From Amblyornis subalaris (Eukaryota > Chordata > Aves > Passeriformes > Ptilonorhynchidae), in the NCBI GenBank assembly GCA_018881555.1, contig JACAXG010000026.1, positions 3,033,459 through 3,097,458 on the forward strand: DNA of 64,000 nucleotides, in the 5' to 3' direction. The notes under the pieces are model-generated. The model was not told the DNA's origin, searched no databases, and saw only the letters and a list, made by a program, of their open reading frames with translations. This document shows, piece by piece, positions 36,704-49,500 of the stretch. Each line of letters opens with the position of its first letter. Position 1 is the stretch's first letter. The position numbers and the translations under genes were made by a program.

Positions 36704-36717
36704 GTTGCCAAGGCAAC
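36704..36717. promoter_or_regulatory. RFX X-box-like motif
   Basis: GTTGCCAAGGCAAC fits the RFX-family X-box pattern (GTNRCC, 0-3 nt, RGYAAC), with two 6-bp inverted half-sites around a 2-bp centre. X-boxes bind RFX winged-helix factors in promoters and enhancers, notably of cilium genes. There is no evident promoter or CpG-rich sequence next to it, so an enhancer or chance occurrence are both possible. Confidence 0.45.
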
Positions 36718-36817
36718 AAGTACTTGAGGCTCCAAGGTGAAGTGTGACTGAAATGCCTATGATGCCATTGCACAGGGACATGTGGTCTCCTACATTTAGA
36801 ACTAAAATCAACTCTAT

Positions 36818-36839
36818 TTAAAATTAAATTAAATTAAAA
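36818..36839. repeat. (AAATT)n short microsatellite
   Basis: Three perfect AAATT units at 36821-36835 with degenerate edges. Confidence 0.75.
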
Positions 36840-37108
36840 GCTCTACTTTTAATACCTGTGAGTATTAAGACAGTTTAGTCTCCAGCCAATAGACCATGGA
36901 AAGAGGAATTGATTTCAGACATACTGGCAAATTTTATACTCATTTGTGGACAAAAGCTTAATCTGAGTTTTAAGGTATTCTGAGGGAGAGAGAGCCTCTT
37001 GTATTTTGTTTTGGCTTGGGAAAACTATTTATGGACAAATATTGATAACAGGGAAAAGGCACCAAGAATTCAGGAAATGTGTGTAGACTTTCTGCTTCAG
37101 TAATAATT

Positions 37109-37166
37109 AGAAACATAGAATCATTTAGGTTGGAAAAGAACTTTAAGAGCATTGAGTCCAACCATA
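37109..37166 (-). repeat. CR1 LINE 3' terminal fragment
   Basis: The plus-strand string 'agaaacatagaatcatttaggttggaaaagaactttaagagcattgagtccaacc' (37109-37163) is the reverse complement of a CR1 3' end. Only about 58 bp remains, an extremely 5'-truncated insertion on the minus strand. A weak 'atagaatcattg' echo lies about 115 bp further on, near 37282. Confidence 0.75.
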
Positions 37167-40100
37167 GGCTATGAAAATATCAGAGTTCCCAGGTGAATGT
37201 TGTCTTGTCTGATTTCTCTCTACAAGGTCATTTTCTGAGCACACAGTTTTATACAGCCAATGCTGCTTCATAACAGATTTATAGAATCATTGTTACAGTC
37301 ACTATGGGCTATGTGAGGGTTCCCTGTCTAATCTGAAGCATGGTTGCATCAGAGTTGATATTTGGGGTTTGTTTTTTTTTTTTCCCTCTTCACTTGGAAA
37401 CTGTAATAGCATTTATTATTAATATAAATAGTTAAAGCTGAAAGTATCACAATCAACACTGCCTACCCAAAGCTTTAAAAAAATTATGAGATAGGCTGAG
37501 AAGAAAATGACATTTATTTTCCTTTTCAATTATTTAAATTCTTTGTATTCGAGGTTGAAATTTTTTTTCAGTCTCTTCAGGCAAATTAATAAATAAAGAT
37601 TGAGAGCTTGGCAGAATCATGTGACTCCAGAACCCGAGGATTTAAAGCTGTAATGAAATGCTGGGCAGTTTCAGCTAACTTCCTACCTTCATAGCAATGG
37701 ACCAGTTTTCTTCTTGCTGTTCGCTAAGACAGCTCTGGACTGGACCTTGTTCCCTCACAGCAGATCCAGGTGTTAGTGTTTCACAAACAGTGGGTAGTGG
37801 AACCAGTCTCAGAGCAAAGATTATAGAGATCCGGGCTGAATGGAGCCCTGTCCAAATCTCAGGAAAAAGCTAATGAACACATGCAAAATAGCTGACTCTC
37901 TCATTTTTTAGTCTAGTTTTATCAAATTAAAGGCATGGAGAGCTATATGTGCAAAGTGCATTTTTTTAAAAACTCTTTTCACAGAGATCAAACCTTAACA
38001 AGTGTTTTAGTCAAAGTTACAGTGTGAAAAAGCAGTAATTTTTTGAAGAACTTCTCCAAATTGACTGAGTAATGTCAAGGCTATGATAGTAATTGTTTTA
38101 GGATAATATTTAAAGAGAAGGAGAAATTGAGGAAAGCAAATCTCATCTACCACGGTGTATTTTACTTGCAAAGCTGTGTTCCCTATCCAGTGCGAGAGAG
38201 CAGCTGTAAGAGCGTAACTTCAATTTTGTGTGTAGGTTATTTTGTGTAAGAGAATTTATCTAATGTTTGTTCTACAGAAGAAGGAAGAAACAGGAAAAAT
38301 TCCTAACCAACATTAGTTTAGGAGCTGTGGCTGATAAGTAGCAATCAGAACTGGTTTGGGACTCATTTTGCCATGAAAAAGGCTATCGTTTGATATCATC
38401 TAGAACATTAGTTTCTAAACCCTTCAGTAGGATGAAATCTGTGATGCTGGGAAAAAAGGAGGACTTTAAAGAGAAAACAGAACAAACAGATAAAAAGGAC
38501 TACAAAGCACACATAGACTAATAATCACAAATTAGGTCACAGATTCTTTGCAATCAGCAACATATGAGCAGAATTCAGTTTGGCTTGGCTGGATGTGCCA
38601 AGGGAGGGAGAATCTTTCTAGTGACAGACCTCTTTATAAACAACCATGTTGATAATATGCTTTGGATTTTGAACAAAACCGACGTTGAAAATTATTTTGA
38701 GGTATGACCAAATGTGTGCATGTATCTAACATACTTCCACATGTATCTCGGTAGACATAAGGATATATAGTTTCTCTACATATATCCAATGTCAGTGTCA
38801 TCTATTCTAGAGGAGTTTGTGTTTGCTTGGAGAACTTTGTTCTAAGCCCCAGTATTCTACCCCAGGTGGTTTTTGTCTTAGGAAATAGTGTTGGCTGTTG
38901 GTGCTTTATGGTGAGAATACTCAGTGTGGTTTGAGTGGACAAAATGTTCTTTGTTGGAGCTTGCAGATGGTTTGCTTGTTTTGTTGAAGAGACTCTTTCT
39001 TTCATCCATGGCACTTTCGAGTGGCCATGTAGATATTTCTGATAAGCAATAATAGTTGCTGAGATATTTAAAGTTGAATGTCATTAACATTATGCTAATA
39101 TGCCAACACGAGTGTTTTTCTTTCTAGGAATAAACGCTTTGCTTATATTAACTAGACTAGATAGACTTTTCTGTTATAAAGTGAACAGTTATTTTTTAGT
39201 GAGAACCACTTTTGCTATTCTTTGGAAAACTTTGTACAATCCTTTGAATTTTTAAACTGATCTCAGGGATTTAATCCTAGCTTACTCTTGGAAACTGAAG
39301 AGACAAAAAGAGATTAACTACCCTAACTTAATGGCACTCATTCCTGCCTCTGATTTGTTCCTAGCTATCACATAGGGAATATGGGTGATTTGCCCCAAAT
39401 CAGAGCTGATTGCAATAATCAAGGAGATGGTCCCTCTTTTCTTGAGATGAAATTACTTAAAGAAGCAGTTTTCTCTAATAATTTGTTTACCAGACTTCAC
39501 TCTACACCATAAAGATGTGTTAGAAATTTAGCTCATTGTACTAATCTGTTATTATTAAAAAACAGGATAGAGCCTCATCTTAATAATCATCTCTGGACAT
39601 TATCCCATGAAAAGGGGAAAATCTGGTTTTTTGCTTTAGCAGATATAATAGTCCTGGCTATATGTGGTATATATACATAAACCTCAGCAGTAATACTTTC
39701 AAATAGATCTTTCACTAGCAATTAAAGACCAAAAAAGAATTCCCCACGAAATAAATAAAAATAAAACATGCACAGGTGGCAGTAAAGCTTATTTCCACAC
39801 TGCAGTAATTGACAATTTGTGGAATTTTTTTTTTTTTTGCCCGTGTGAAGCCTTCAAGACAGGCAATTCCTTTGCGTATTGCAGGAGCTTGCAGTACAGA
39901 TGTAAGGGAAAGCAAGGTGTCACTCAGTAAGGAATCCTGTTGGCGTGATTGACACATAAAGCAAATTTTTTTGCCATTCTGATGTGTGCTTTCTTGTGCA
40001 GGGATATCTCTGAGACAAACCATTGGAGTAAACCCTTTCTGTTGTCATTTGGTGAGATTTTTATTTTAATGAAAGCAATCGGTCTTGTGTGCAAATACCA

Positions 40101-43100
40101 GACTTTGCTGTTTGATATGCGCAGAAATCCAATCAGATGCTTAATTAGATCTTAACACGAGTTCCAAACAGCTGGCTAATTCCCTTGTTTCTGATTAAAG
40201 AGATTACAAAAATAAAATTTAACATTGCATTTACATACAGCTCTAAAAGGAAACACTTACCCGTAAGTTTTAGTCATTTAGGAAATTCATGTCTGCTCAA
40301 TGCTAGGGATCAAAGATTTTAGCATGATGAATTGCAGAGTGGCAAGAGATTAAGAAAAAAAAAAAAGAAGAAATAGCAAATGGAATTTGTGAAATGTTCT
40401 GCTTGTTGATTATGGCAGGATTTAACTTGAAGGTGTGAGTCCATAGATGTATGCAGGAAGTATTTTGTTTCATACTTCTTCTTTGTGAAAACACACAAAT
40501 TAAGTTTGGTCACTAAACCATCACTTCCCATGCGCTCAGGAGATTATTTTTCAAACAGGGTTGTTCTGAGCATATGCACTAATTTGTTTAAAGTTGATTT
40601 ATTAACTGTCACAAAATAAGGTAGAATTTCATTTGTTTTCTGTCTAGTTTAATCTTTGAGTGGTTTCTTTTTTAATAATTTTAAATTCAATTTTTAATCA
40701 GAAGTATAGTTATTCTAATGTCAGAGAGTGTTTGACATTTACCTATGTCTTCAGCAGTGATAGTATAAAACTCCTCTGCCACAATAGCAGATGATAAACT
40801 CCTTTTAGCTGGAATTCTTGTATCAATGTATGCACCAGAAGTGGAGCCAATCTGGATAACTGCTAAAAGGTAATAGAAAATAGATTCCTAATGTTGTCAT
40901 TTAAGGCTAATTGTGATTCATTTAAACACATTTAAAGAGCTATTGTTTTACATAGAAAATTCATGTGGAAACCTTTCTGTGATATTTAAGTAAGAAATGT
41001 GTCGATTATGTAGAAATGGAAGTCATGGGAGCAATGGAAAGTGGTAAGCAGCTAAATGAACTGTATGCATGACTCACTGACACGTGGTTGTGAAGAAATA
41101 CCTCCCTTTTTTGGCAATAAAAACTAGCAGAGAATTTGGAGAGGTTCTGTGACTATACACACTTAAAAAAATAGGACAAATGAACAGGAGGCAATTAAAA
41201 ATATGTGGGTTTTTCTTATTCAGAGGACTGATGAGTGACAGATATTGCATCCACATCTTACAGAGGTCTATGTTTGAACCAAAAGGCTACAGGCTTCCAA
41301 ACCATGTACATCAGCCTCATCTATTTGTGTAGGGGAAAACCTGGGAGACAACTACATGACAATCCTGAGCAGGAAAGGCGGTGTGGAAAAGAACAACTCT
41401 CCCTTCTTGATCTGTTGAATTTTTACAAACACATTAATAAATGAGCATATTAAGAAGATCATAACTGACATTTTGTTTAGACTCTGCTGAGAATTGAAGA
41501 GAACTCTTGCAACACTTAACAAAAATATTGAATAGTCATGGGATGCAAGCTGTGAGTGTTGTGTTGTTATCATAACAAAAACTGACTTAGATGCAGAAGA
41601 TGGAGAATGACCAGATTTGACTGTCAACCCCCTGTACCCCCAATAAATAAACATACTAACTAACCAGAGATAGCTAATTTAGAGCTTCTGAATATCCCAT
41701 GCAAGAACAATGTACTAGATCAGGTTAAAGGACCAGCTTGGGCTTTTTTTCTGACCAACACCTTAGGAAAGAAGAACTGTTGTAAGATGGTACTTCCCCT
41801 CACATGCAGATTAGAGAATCTCAGGTGAATGATTGTACTAAATAATGGTGTTTAATAGTCCTTAAAGGCTTTTACTTACACTAAGTGATCTGAACACATT
41901 GGACTGCGTCGATGTCAAGAGTCCACTTCTCTCTGACCACATTATTTTTATAGTCCCCAAGGGTTTGATATTTAATATCAGATTTACTTATTTGACATTA
42001 TCTGATGTGACTTGGGATTTTGATTCAGTACAGTGCTGCAGTAGTGCTTGTAATCAAATATAAGCACACTTCACAACTGCAATGCACAGCTAAAGTAAAT
42101 CCCAGCAAAATGGGATTTCCTGGGTGTTCCCAGGTGCTGGGAAGGAGGATGCGGGTTCAAACAATCAGAAGCCCTTTGCTCTCTTGTAAGTTCTGTCAGT
42201 TGTTCGCTTTTGTGGTCTGTGTTGGGCTCCTTTGTTAACCTGCACCTCACCAGCTGATGTAGCCTAAAAGCTGCCCTCCAACCGCCCTGTGCTGAGGTCA
42301 GCTCAAGCTTTCATTGTACCAGGAGTGGACAGTCACTTCCCACATCCCATCATGAGCTTCATGAACACATCAACCTTGTGTGTCTTCTCAGAACTGTCTT
42401 CCACCGCAGGGAATTGCAGTCACATTTTTTTTTTAATTTTGATGTTCCCAGCGTTTTGTGGCAATGAGGGCTGTAGTTTAAGCAATGAAACGAGTTATGA
42501 AAAAGTGTTTATTTTTGTTGGTTGTTAGGAAATAAAGTTTGAAAGGCATAAAAATGAAAATGTGGAGGAAATGATTTCAAAATAAATCAACAGCATCATA
42601 TAAATGGTCAAGCCTCAGAATCAAAACCACTTGATAAGTCCTAGGCTACCTTATCCCTCCTCATGCAAACTCTGCTGTCTGTCTCCCGTCAATTTTGTTG
42701 CTCTTTCCTGTATTATTTCTATTTGTACTATACACTACCTTTGATTTGTATGTAGTACCCAAGATGTGGACTCACTGTGGTTTTCTACTGTGCCGTAATA
42801 ATGCTGAGCACTGGATCCAGATGGAGCCCCACCACCTGCTGTATTTTGTTCCATTGCCTGTGAGAACTGAGAGAGAAAAACCAAAAGGGATCCCCACCAA
42901 AATGTTCTGTGCAAAATCCCTCCCTGGCTGATCCATACAATGCTGTAAAAGCAGCAAACTGTCACTGTACACATCTCATGATGCCTTGTTCTGCTTTCTG
43001 ATTCTTATGTGCATCACTTCATAGCCCAGCCAAGACCATAGAATTTAATTTCCATTTCACTGTAACACGATCTTTGCCCTGGCAGCTCAGACCACTTTTA

Positions 43101-44557
43101 GTACCCTAAATAGAAATACTGAAGGAGAAAGTGGAGGCTTTATTGCTTTATTTGTAAACAAGCAAGGAAACAAGGTGCTACAGAAGCTGACATAACCTGT
43201 CTGTTGTAATTAGAGAAACCTGCTCCAGGTAATAATGAATTTTTGTGTTTACCATATCATCAATTATTTTCTTCTTTATAACAAAAGAGATCATGGGTAG
43301 TGAATCTTTCCCTGGACAAAACTTGTTAAATACTTTGTCAGTGATCAATGGCAAGAGAGTTTAAGCTATTTAAAGATTTATGTAACAGAGTGGAGGTTTA
43401 GAATTACCAGTGAGAGACCAGGCTGACTGAGCTCTCAGTTCAGGCTCTGAGCCATGAAATGCTTCTTGAACTCTGCTGCTGGCCACCAGGCATGTTCTTA
43501 TTTCAGGAGATCATGGACTCTAATACACTAAGAGTAGGAGGGAGATATATATCTCTCTAGAGACAGCTGCAGGGTGTGCAGGCCATGTAGTGTCTGAAAA
43601 TGTTGAGAAGGTTAACAGGTCTGTTGGATTCTGTTAATCACTTGCATTATCTGAAATGATATGATTTCATAAGGTTCTACTTTTTCTTTCTTGTCGTATT
43701 AGATATACAGCTGCATGCATGCCACAGGAATCTGATGATTCCTGGCTGAGCTCCACACTTGCCTTGACTCATTCTGCTTGATGCATTCTCTTGCGACTTT
43801 GCTAAATTTTTTCTTGTTTCTTTTACCTCTTTAATTGATTTACTCTCACCCTTTCTCCTCACACANGTGCTATCTTGATTCTTTTTTTGAAAGAGCAGCT
43901 TATACAAGATCAGGAAAAGAGCCTTTAGAATGTATTTGCAAGGTTCACTCTGGAGCTTTGGTTCCTTTTGGAATCTCTCACAAGATGAAGAGTGAGAAGT
44001 ATTATCTTTATAAAATAAGTGCAGCAATTTAGGCTAACTGTAAAAATTCAGGAGAAACATATTAGCATAATGGAAGTGCAGTACTTCAATAAAGTCAGGG
44101 ATAAAAATAATAATCTTGAATTAGTCGATTTCATAATAAAATGCTCAGAGCAGATTGTGAAGCTTGTTATTGAAGTAGAGGTCAAGAATTAGTGGGATTT
44201 GGGGTAATAGTTGGACATTCCAATAGACCAAGAGTATTAGTTGTTCAAACTCTGCTCTGAAAACAAGAGTTTTCCTTATCTTTATCTGACTTCTGGCTGC
44301 TACAGTGAATCTTAAGTAGGAATGAAAAATAATTTTCGATTTGTGCTTGTGGTACATTTCTTCACAATCAGACCAGGTTAGGCTATAACTGATGCTGTAG
44401 TGTAATTCTGGTTGCAGTAGCATTTCCATTATGAGTCCATTTTTTGCACAATTGTTAAAAAGTAAAAAATTAACATGTTTTAATAGTTATCCTACTGGAA
44501 ATAGGGCAACATTGTGCATGTATAGGGCTCGTTAGTTATATTTTCATGTTCCATTAA
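37167..44557. other. Long non-coding stretch
   Basis: No supportable gene or repeat family. It contains T runs at 37372-37384 and 39826-39838, poly(A) at about 40353-40364, and a perfect GAGATATATATCTC palindrome at 43542-43555. The block at 39935-40260 has dense homeodomain and E-box type text (TTAATTAG near 40141, CAGCTG near 40170) and could be regulatory. Open frames at 42289-42528, 42695-42974 and 43677-44027 are unrecognised. Confidence 0.55.
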
Positions 44558-44608
44558 AACATAATTATATGTTTTAATTATATATAATTATATATTTTAT
44601 ATATAAAG
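44558..44608. repeat. AT-rich low-complexity tract
   Basis: TTATAT/ATAATT units only, including (TA)n stretches. No element boundary is seen. Confidence 0.75.
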
Positions 44609-45007
44609 TAGATTATGNGAATAGGATGATTTCTTTGCTGCACAGTCAACTCAGTTAATTGCTTCTATGTCTGCTCTAATAGATTTATCCAGTTGTAAAA
44701 TACTTAATTTTCAGTCTTAGAGACTTTGTTTCTGCAAATGAAACATCTTTCCAATCCTTAGGGTTTCAGTGGTGTGTTCTGCATTGTAGTGTTTGCATGG
44801 TATTAAAAAATTCTTTGTTTTAAAGCAGAAAACATCATAATTTCTTGAAGTATCTGAGAATTAGTTAATTGAACTTGAGTTTCTTCCTAACTAAGCAAAT
44901 GCCTCGAAAATCACCCCAAAACCAAGTCCAAACAAAGAAATGAAATAAAAGTATTTGAATTTAGAGTTTATATTAAAAGCATTCNTATAATATCTTTTGA
45001 TTTTCTA
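44609..45007. other. Non-coding stretch, nothing recognised
   Basis: AT-rich sequence of about 400 bp with no recognisable content. Confidence 0.55.
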
Positions 45008-45023
45008 TTTTTTTTTTTTTTTT
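45008..45023. repeat. Poly(T) tract, 16 nt
   Basis: Uninterrupted T16, about 40 bp before a minus-strand CR1 end. CR1 does not normally end in poly(A), so the two are probably unrelated. Confidence 0.8.
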
Positions 45024-45059
45024 AATGAAATGAAATTCATTTAGATCCAAGCTTGCAGA

Positions 45060-45276
45060 GGCAGAATCACAGACTGGGTCAGGCTNGAAGCGATCACAAT
45101 GGGTCATCTGGTCCAACCTCTCTGCCCAAGCAGGGTCATCCCAGAGCACATGGCACAGGATTGCATCCAGGCAATTCCTGAATATCTCCGGTGAGGGAGA
45201 CTCCACATCCTCTCCAGGCAACCTGCTCCAGTGCTCAGTCACTGCCCAGTAAAGAAATTCTTCCCCATATTCGGGT
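45060..45276 (-). repeat. CR1 LINE 3' end
   Basis: Reading the plus strand, 'cagaatcacagactgggtcaggct', 'gggtcatctggtccaacctc', 'gcatccaggcaattcctgaatatctcc', 'gagactccacatcctctccaggcaacctg' and 'gtgctcagtcactgcccagtaaag' follow the reversed CR1 3' region in order. The copy is 5'-truncated at about 217 bp and on the minus strand. It resembles a different subfamily from the 53443 copy, since the end lacks the TCATAGAA octamers. The overlapping 89-codon minus frame is a by-product. Confidence 0.85.
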
Positions 45277-46496
45277 TATTGAACGGGTGAATANGAAAGA
45301 ATGAAACCATGGTTCTCAATACTATCTTTGTAAATATATGAGCAGATTTTGTATCTTCATTGTTTTTCTGGGGAAATTGTACTGGCTTTAGGGAGCACAG
45401 TTGCTGGTTCCTTTGCGATCTTCAGCATTTAAGAGATTTGAAGTGGGACCTGAATACAGTAAGAAGTAAAAGTGGGCAAGCTTTCAAAACAGTTCCACGT
45501 ACATATGGTAACCATCCTGTAATTCTGATAGCTTGGTTTACAATAATTACATTGACTATATTCTCATTTTAGAATTGCAGCAGTGTACCACAGATGCTGC
45601 ATCAGGGCAGTGACACAGCCCATTATTTTATGGGCCTACATANTTACTTAGTTTTTAAGACAACATGAAATTGGAAGGATGAAAACATATGGCACATAAT
45701 TATACTTAATTGTGGAATTTAGCTCGAAATGCAAACTGCTGCACTCATAATCTGTTTCCTCTGAAGGCCATTGTTTAGGCCCCTGTCAGATAAGGGTTAT
45801 GTGTAGAAGATAGGGAGGTGAATCTCATGCAGCATATCATCACATCAGAGAGTTGATAAGTAGCCAAGAAGGCTGGAATGCTGCCAGCTGGGCTATATTT
45901 TATTTCTGTATCATTTATACTGCTTGCTATGATGCATGGTACTATATTTTCATCTTGTTTCCTGTATTTAAAGGAGTTCGTTGAGGGGGGAGAAATCACA
46001 ATATTTCTGCTTTAGAGAGTGTGTTGTATTATTATAAAGCATAATTTTTAAAATGCTCAGGTTTAGAAAGGACTTTTCCCTCCTGCTGCCCCCAAAAGAC
46101 ACAAAGCAAGCTTACTAAATAGCTTGGAGAGAACTGTGAAGTCTTAAGTCAGAATGAAGTCTTCNCTCTGCAGTGTTAGCAATTTTTGCTACAGCCCTCA
46201 CTGAGGCCCCGAGATGCAGTCCCAGATTATCTTTATCCTCTCTCTCCTTTGTTATGTTTGGCCTGTGTTGTTTGATGCTTTTCCTCAGTCACCAGTTTGC
46301 CTTACGGAATCTCCAGCATCGACCCACCCAACATTAAAGTTTTTATGCTTGCATAAGGATGTATTTATTTCCTGCAATCCTTTCCACAATATAAAGAGGT
46401 TTTAGTGGTGCTAATTCGACAGTATGTATTTTGTGTGATTGCAGAGACTGGCATGAAATGGGAGTGGGTGAGTCTGTTTACCCAGCTCAACCTGAT
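45277..46496. other. Non-coding stretch, nothing recognised
   Basis: AT-rich sequence with short unrecognised frames at 45360-45572 and 46214-46405. No repeat family is seen. Confidence 0.55.
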
Positions 46497-46510
46497 CTGC
46501 CCTCTAGTGA
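46497..46510 (-). promoter_or_regulatory. CTCF-like motif
   Basis: CTGCCCTCTAGTGA on the plus strand is TCACTAGAGGGCAG on the minus strand. It agrees with the CTCF core CCASYAGRKGGCRS at all but two positions, with the central AGAGGGCAG intact. CTCF anchors chromatin loops. The match is by eye, and binding depends on flanking bases and chromatin. Confidence 0.4.
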
Positions 46511-49500
46511 TGACCCTTCTGTNTAGGGGGTCGTGTAAACTCTCTTAGGCGATGTCTGTACTGATCCTTTGTGTGTGTGTGAATTTCAATGACATTTTAC
46601 ATTAAGGCTAGAATAAATACCAACAGGATGTTTTGCCAAGGGCTTGGTCAGCAGTCTTCAAAAGTGACGGAATTAAATTAGAAAGAGCAAGGCAAATGTC
46701 TTGATGTGCAAGAAAGAGAAATATGAAAGATNCTGAAGAGCTGAGAAGTGTTTGTACTACCTCTTGGAGTACAAGTTTTAAAGAGTACAGATCANGATTG
46801 AAAAAAACCCACCATTTTGTACAAAACTTCTATTTTTGAAACTTTCTGGCTAGAAGAAATGTAAAGGAGATAAGCATTATGTGTATCAGTATAAAACCGG
46901 TAACATATTTACAAACGGTGAAAATTATGAAATACCTATCAAACTAACATTTTCATTTTGAGATATTTCAAAAATAAGCATGAAGATTACTATGTAAGAT
47001 AACTGCATTTAATACTCTGGAATGTACTAAATATCTTAGAAATTAAAGCACTGTATTCACTTTAGCAAGCTCCTGAAACACAATCTGTACCAAGGAGTGT
47101 AACAGGGTGGTTTCAGGTAGCAAAAAGAGCTGGGGAAAGTAACACTATGGGATTTGTCATGTATTGCTCTTGACTAATGAATCACTTCCCTGGATTGGGT
47201 TTCTAGTCTGGAAGGCGAAGAAAATAAACACATCTAAGTCTGCCTTATTAGCTGAAGTTTGTGAAGTAGCTGATGAATGAGCGGATGTAAATGTTAAGTG
47301 CTACTACCACAGTAAGTAATCTTGTTGTGATATTTGAACTGCAAGAGGATCTGCGCCTCCAGACTTTTCTTGTTAATGAAATCTCAGTTAAGAATATGAC
47401 TTTTTATTGCTGAAATAATTAGACATCTTTAGGACTTAAGGGTCAGGAGGAGTATGGACTCACTGACCCTATAGACAGAGATGAGGTACTTGCCACTCTT
47501 TTTCTTGCTAAAGACAGACACAAAACTCCTTATCACAAAATATTATATATATATATAGCAAGAGTTATCACAATTTCCATCAACTAAACACTAATCTAGC
47601 CTCAAATCCAATCTGGTAAACTTCATTCCATAGATTTTTGGGATGATATTGTCTTTTTTTTTTTCAAGTTCTTATAAATGTACCACGCTGCTCAGACCTT
47701 TATCTCCAGCCTTCTCCAGACATCAGAAAGTTTCAGAAGCTGTAACTGAGCAGCTTGCCTGGTGCAATACAGTAAAGTAGCAGGCCCTCTGTGCTTTTTG
47801 TCTTTTTTTTTTTTTTTGCTTGCTAATCATGTCCAGGAAGGATGCAAGAAAGCTTGCAAAGGTCTATCTGTTTTAATCATGAGAAAAATATCTTCCATTA
47901 TGTTCAGAATTCTCTCCAGTTTTAGTTTCCTGTAGNGGCATTCAGTGTCAAAAGTAGTTGATGTAGTCATCAGACTGAAATGGCTTTTTTTTTTGTCTTG
48001 TGGTCCTCTCTTTAAATATTCCAGAAGTCTGACTTGAATAGTTATTATTTCCAGATTGTTAAAAACATGGTTATACTGCTTCCTAGTGGGGAATNAAAGA
48101 ATATCTTGTTCTCATTTGATGAAACTTTTTTTATCATTGTGTTTGTTTAGTGGGTATTTTTGTGTGGTTGGTTTTTTTAATTCTTTGAATTTGGTGCCAT
48201 AGCAGAGTATTTAGAGCTTTACTCTTTTCTATTGTATGGTTTTATATCAGTGAAGATTGACTTCAGTAAATTTGTCCTAGCTGACAGCAGCATGTGTAAG
48301 AGAATATAAAAGCAGAATGCCTTGCTGCTTTACAAGGGGTCTTAACTGCAGGCTAGAGCATGCTGTTTACAATCCAAGACAATAATTCACCTAGGCCAGT
48401 GGCTGTAACCTCCCCTGGAGATGGGCAAGCAAAATATTCTTTTCCTTTACCTCAGCTGTGACTTATCGATGCTGGATAGCACCACANGCTTCTAAAAACA
48501 TGTTTTCTAAGGAGGGAGAGAAAATGTAAGTAACCCAGAACATGTGGAGATCCATTAAAAACAGTTTGACAGAGAGAAATATCTGTCAATGAGAGAGATG
48601 ATTGCTTTTTGAAGCATTCATTGGGAAAGGAGTGACACTATGCACCAACCTCCCCAGGAGAACAAAGCTGTGAATACCTTCAATGCATTANTGGGATTTG
48701 TGTGGTGGTACAGATGTTGAGCTGACACTCAGGAGATCTGCAGACAGCTCTTGCTCCTGCCATCCATTTCTTGCAAACTGTTGGGAATGTCCCACCCAGC
48801 ACCACGGTTCAGCACTGGCAAAATGCCTGTGTTATTTTTCCATCTCTCCCTGCTTTTGACTGCTTAAGGATGGACTCAATGCTATTATTTATGTTAGACT
48901 GATCCTTGTATGTTGTCAACAATTTTTAGTGAAATTGTGGAAGCAATAAGGTGCTACTGAGTGTGTGAGTGGTGGTTCTGCACTTCANAGCAGAACAGAT
49001 TTGTGCAGTCTGTGTAAACAACACCTGGAGCTGGAGGTCCCAGTGCCCAGATCTGGGAACAGGACTCAATAGTTCAACAGTAAAATTTCTGCCTTGTGTC
49101 CTTACAAGGTGCACACTTTTTTTCTCTCTTCGCATTATTTTTTTCACCTAGAATCCCAAGCCTGCTCAGAATTAAAGTGAGGAAAATTTTAGCAGAGTCC
49201 ATATTTTTGTGTTTGTTTCGTTTGGGTTTTTTTTTAAAGTAGTTCCAGTTCTCTAAAACAGCTTTGCACTTTCATCTGGTCTTAATCTAAGACTCCATGA
49301 CTCATGACCCTACNTACCGTTGTAATGTCTCAATTTAGATGATAAGAAATAGAATTGGTAGTATCTCAGAATAGCTATGATCTCTTCTGATTTGCAATAA
49401 AGGCTGAATTGGTGATTATTTGTCATTCACAATCACATTTTCTTGTTATACATGCTTATTTGTTGATTCACTGTAGTAAGACAGCTGATAAAATTCCGTA

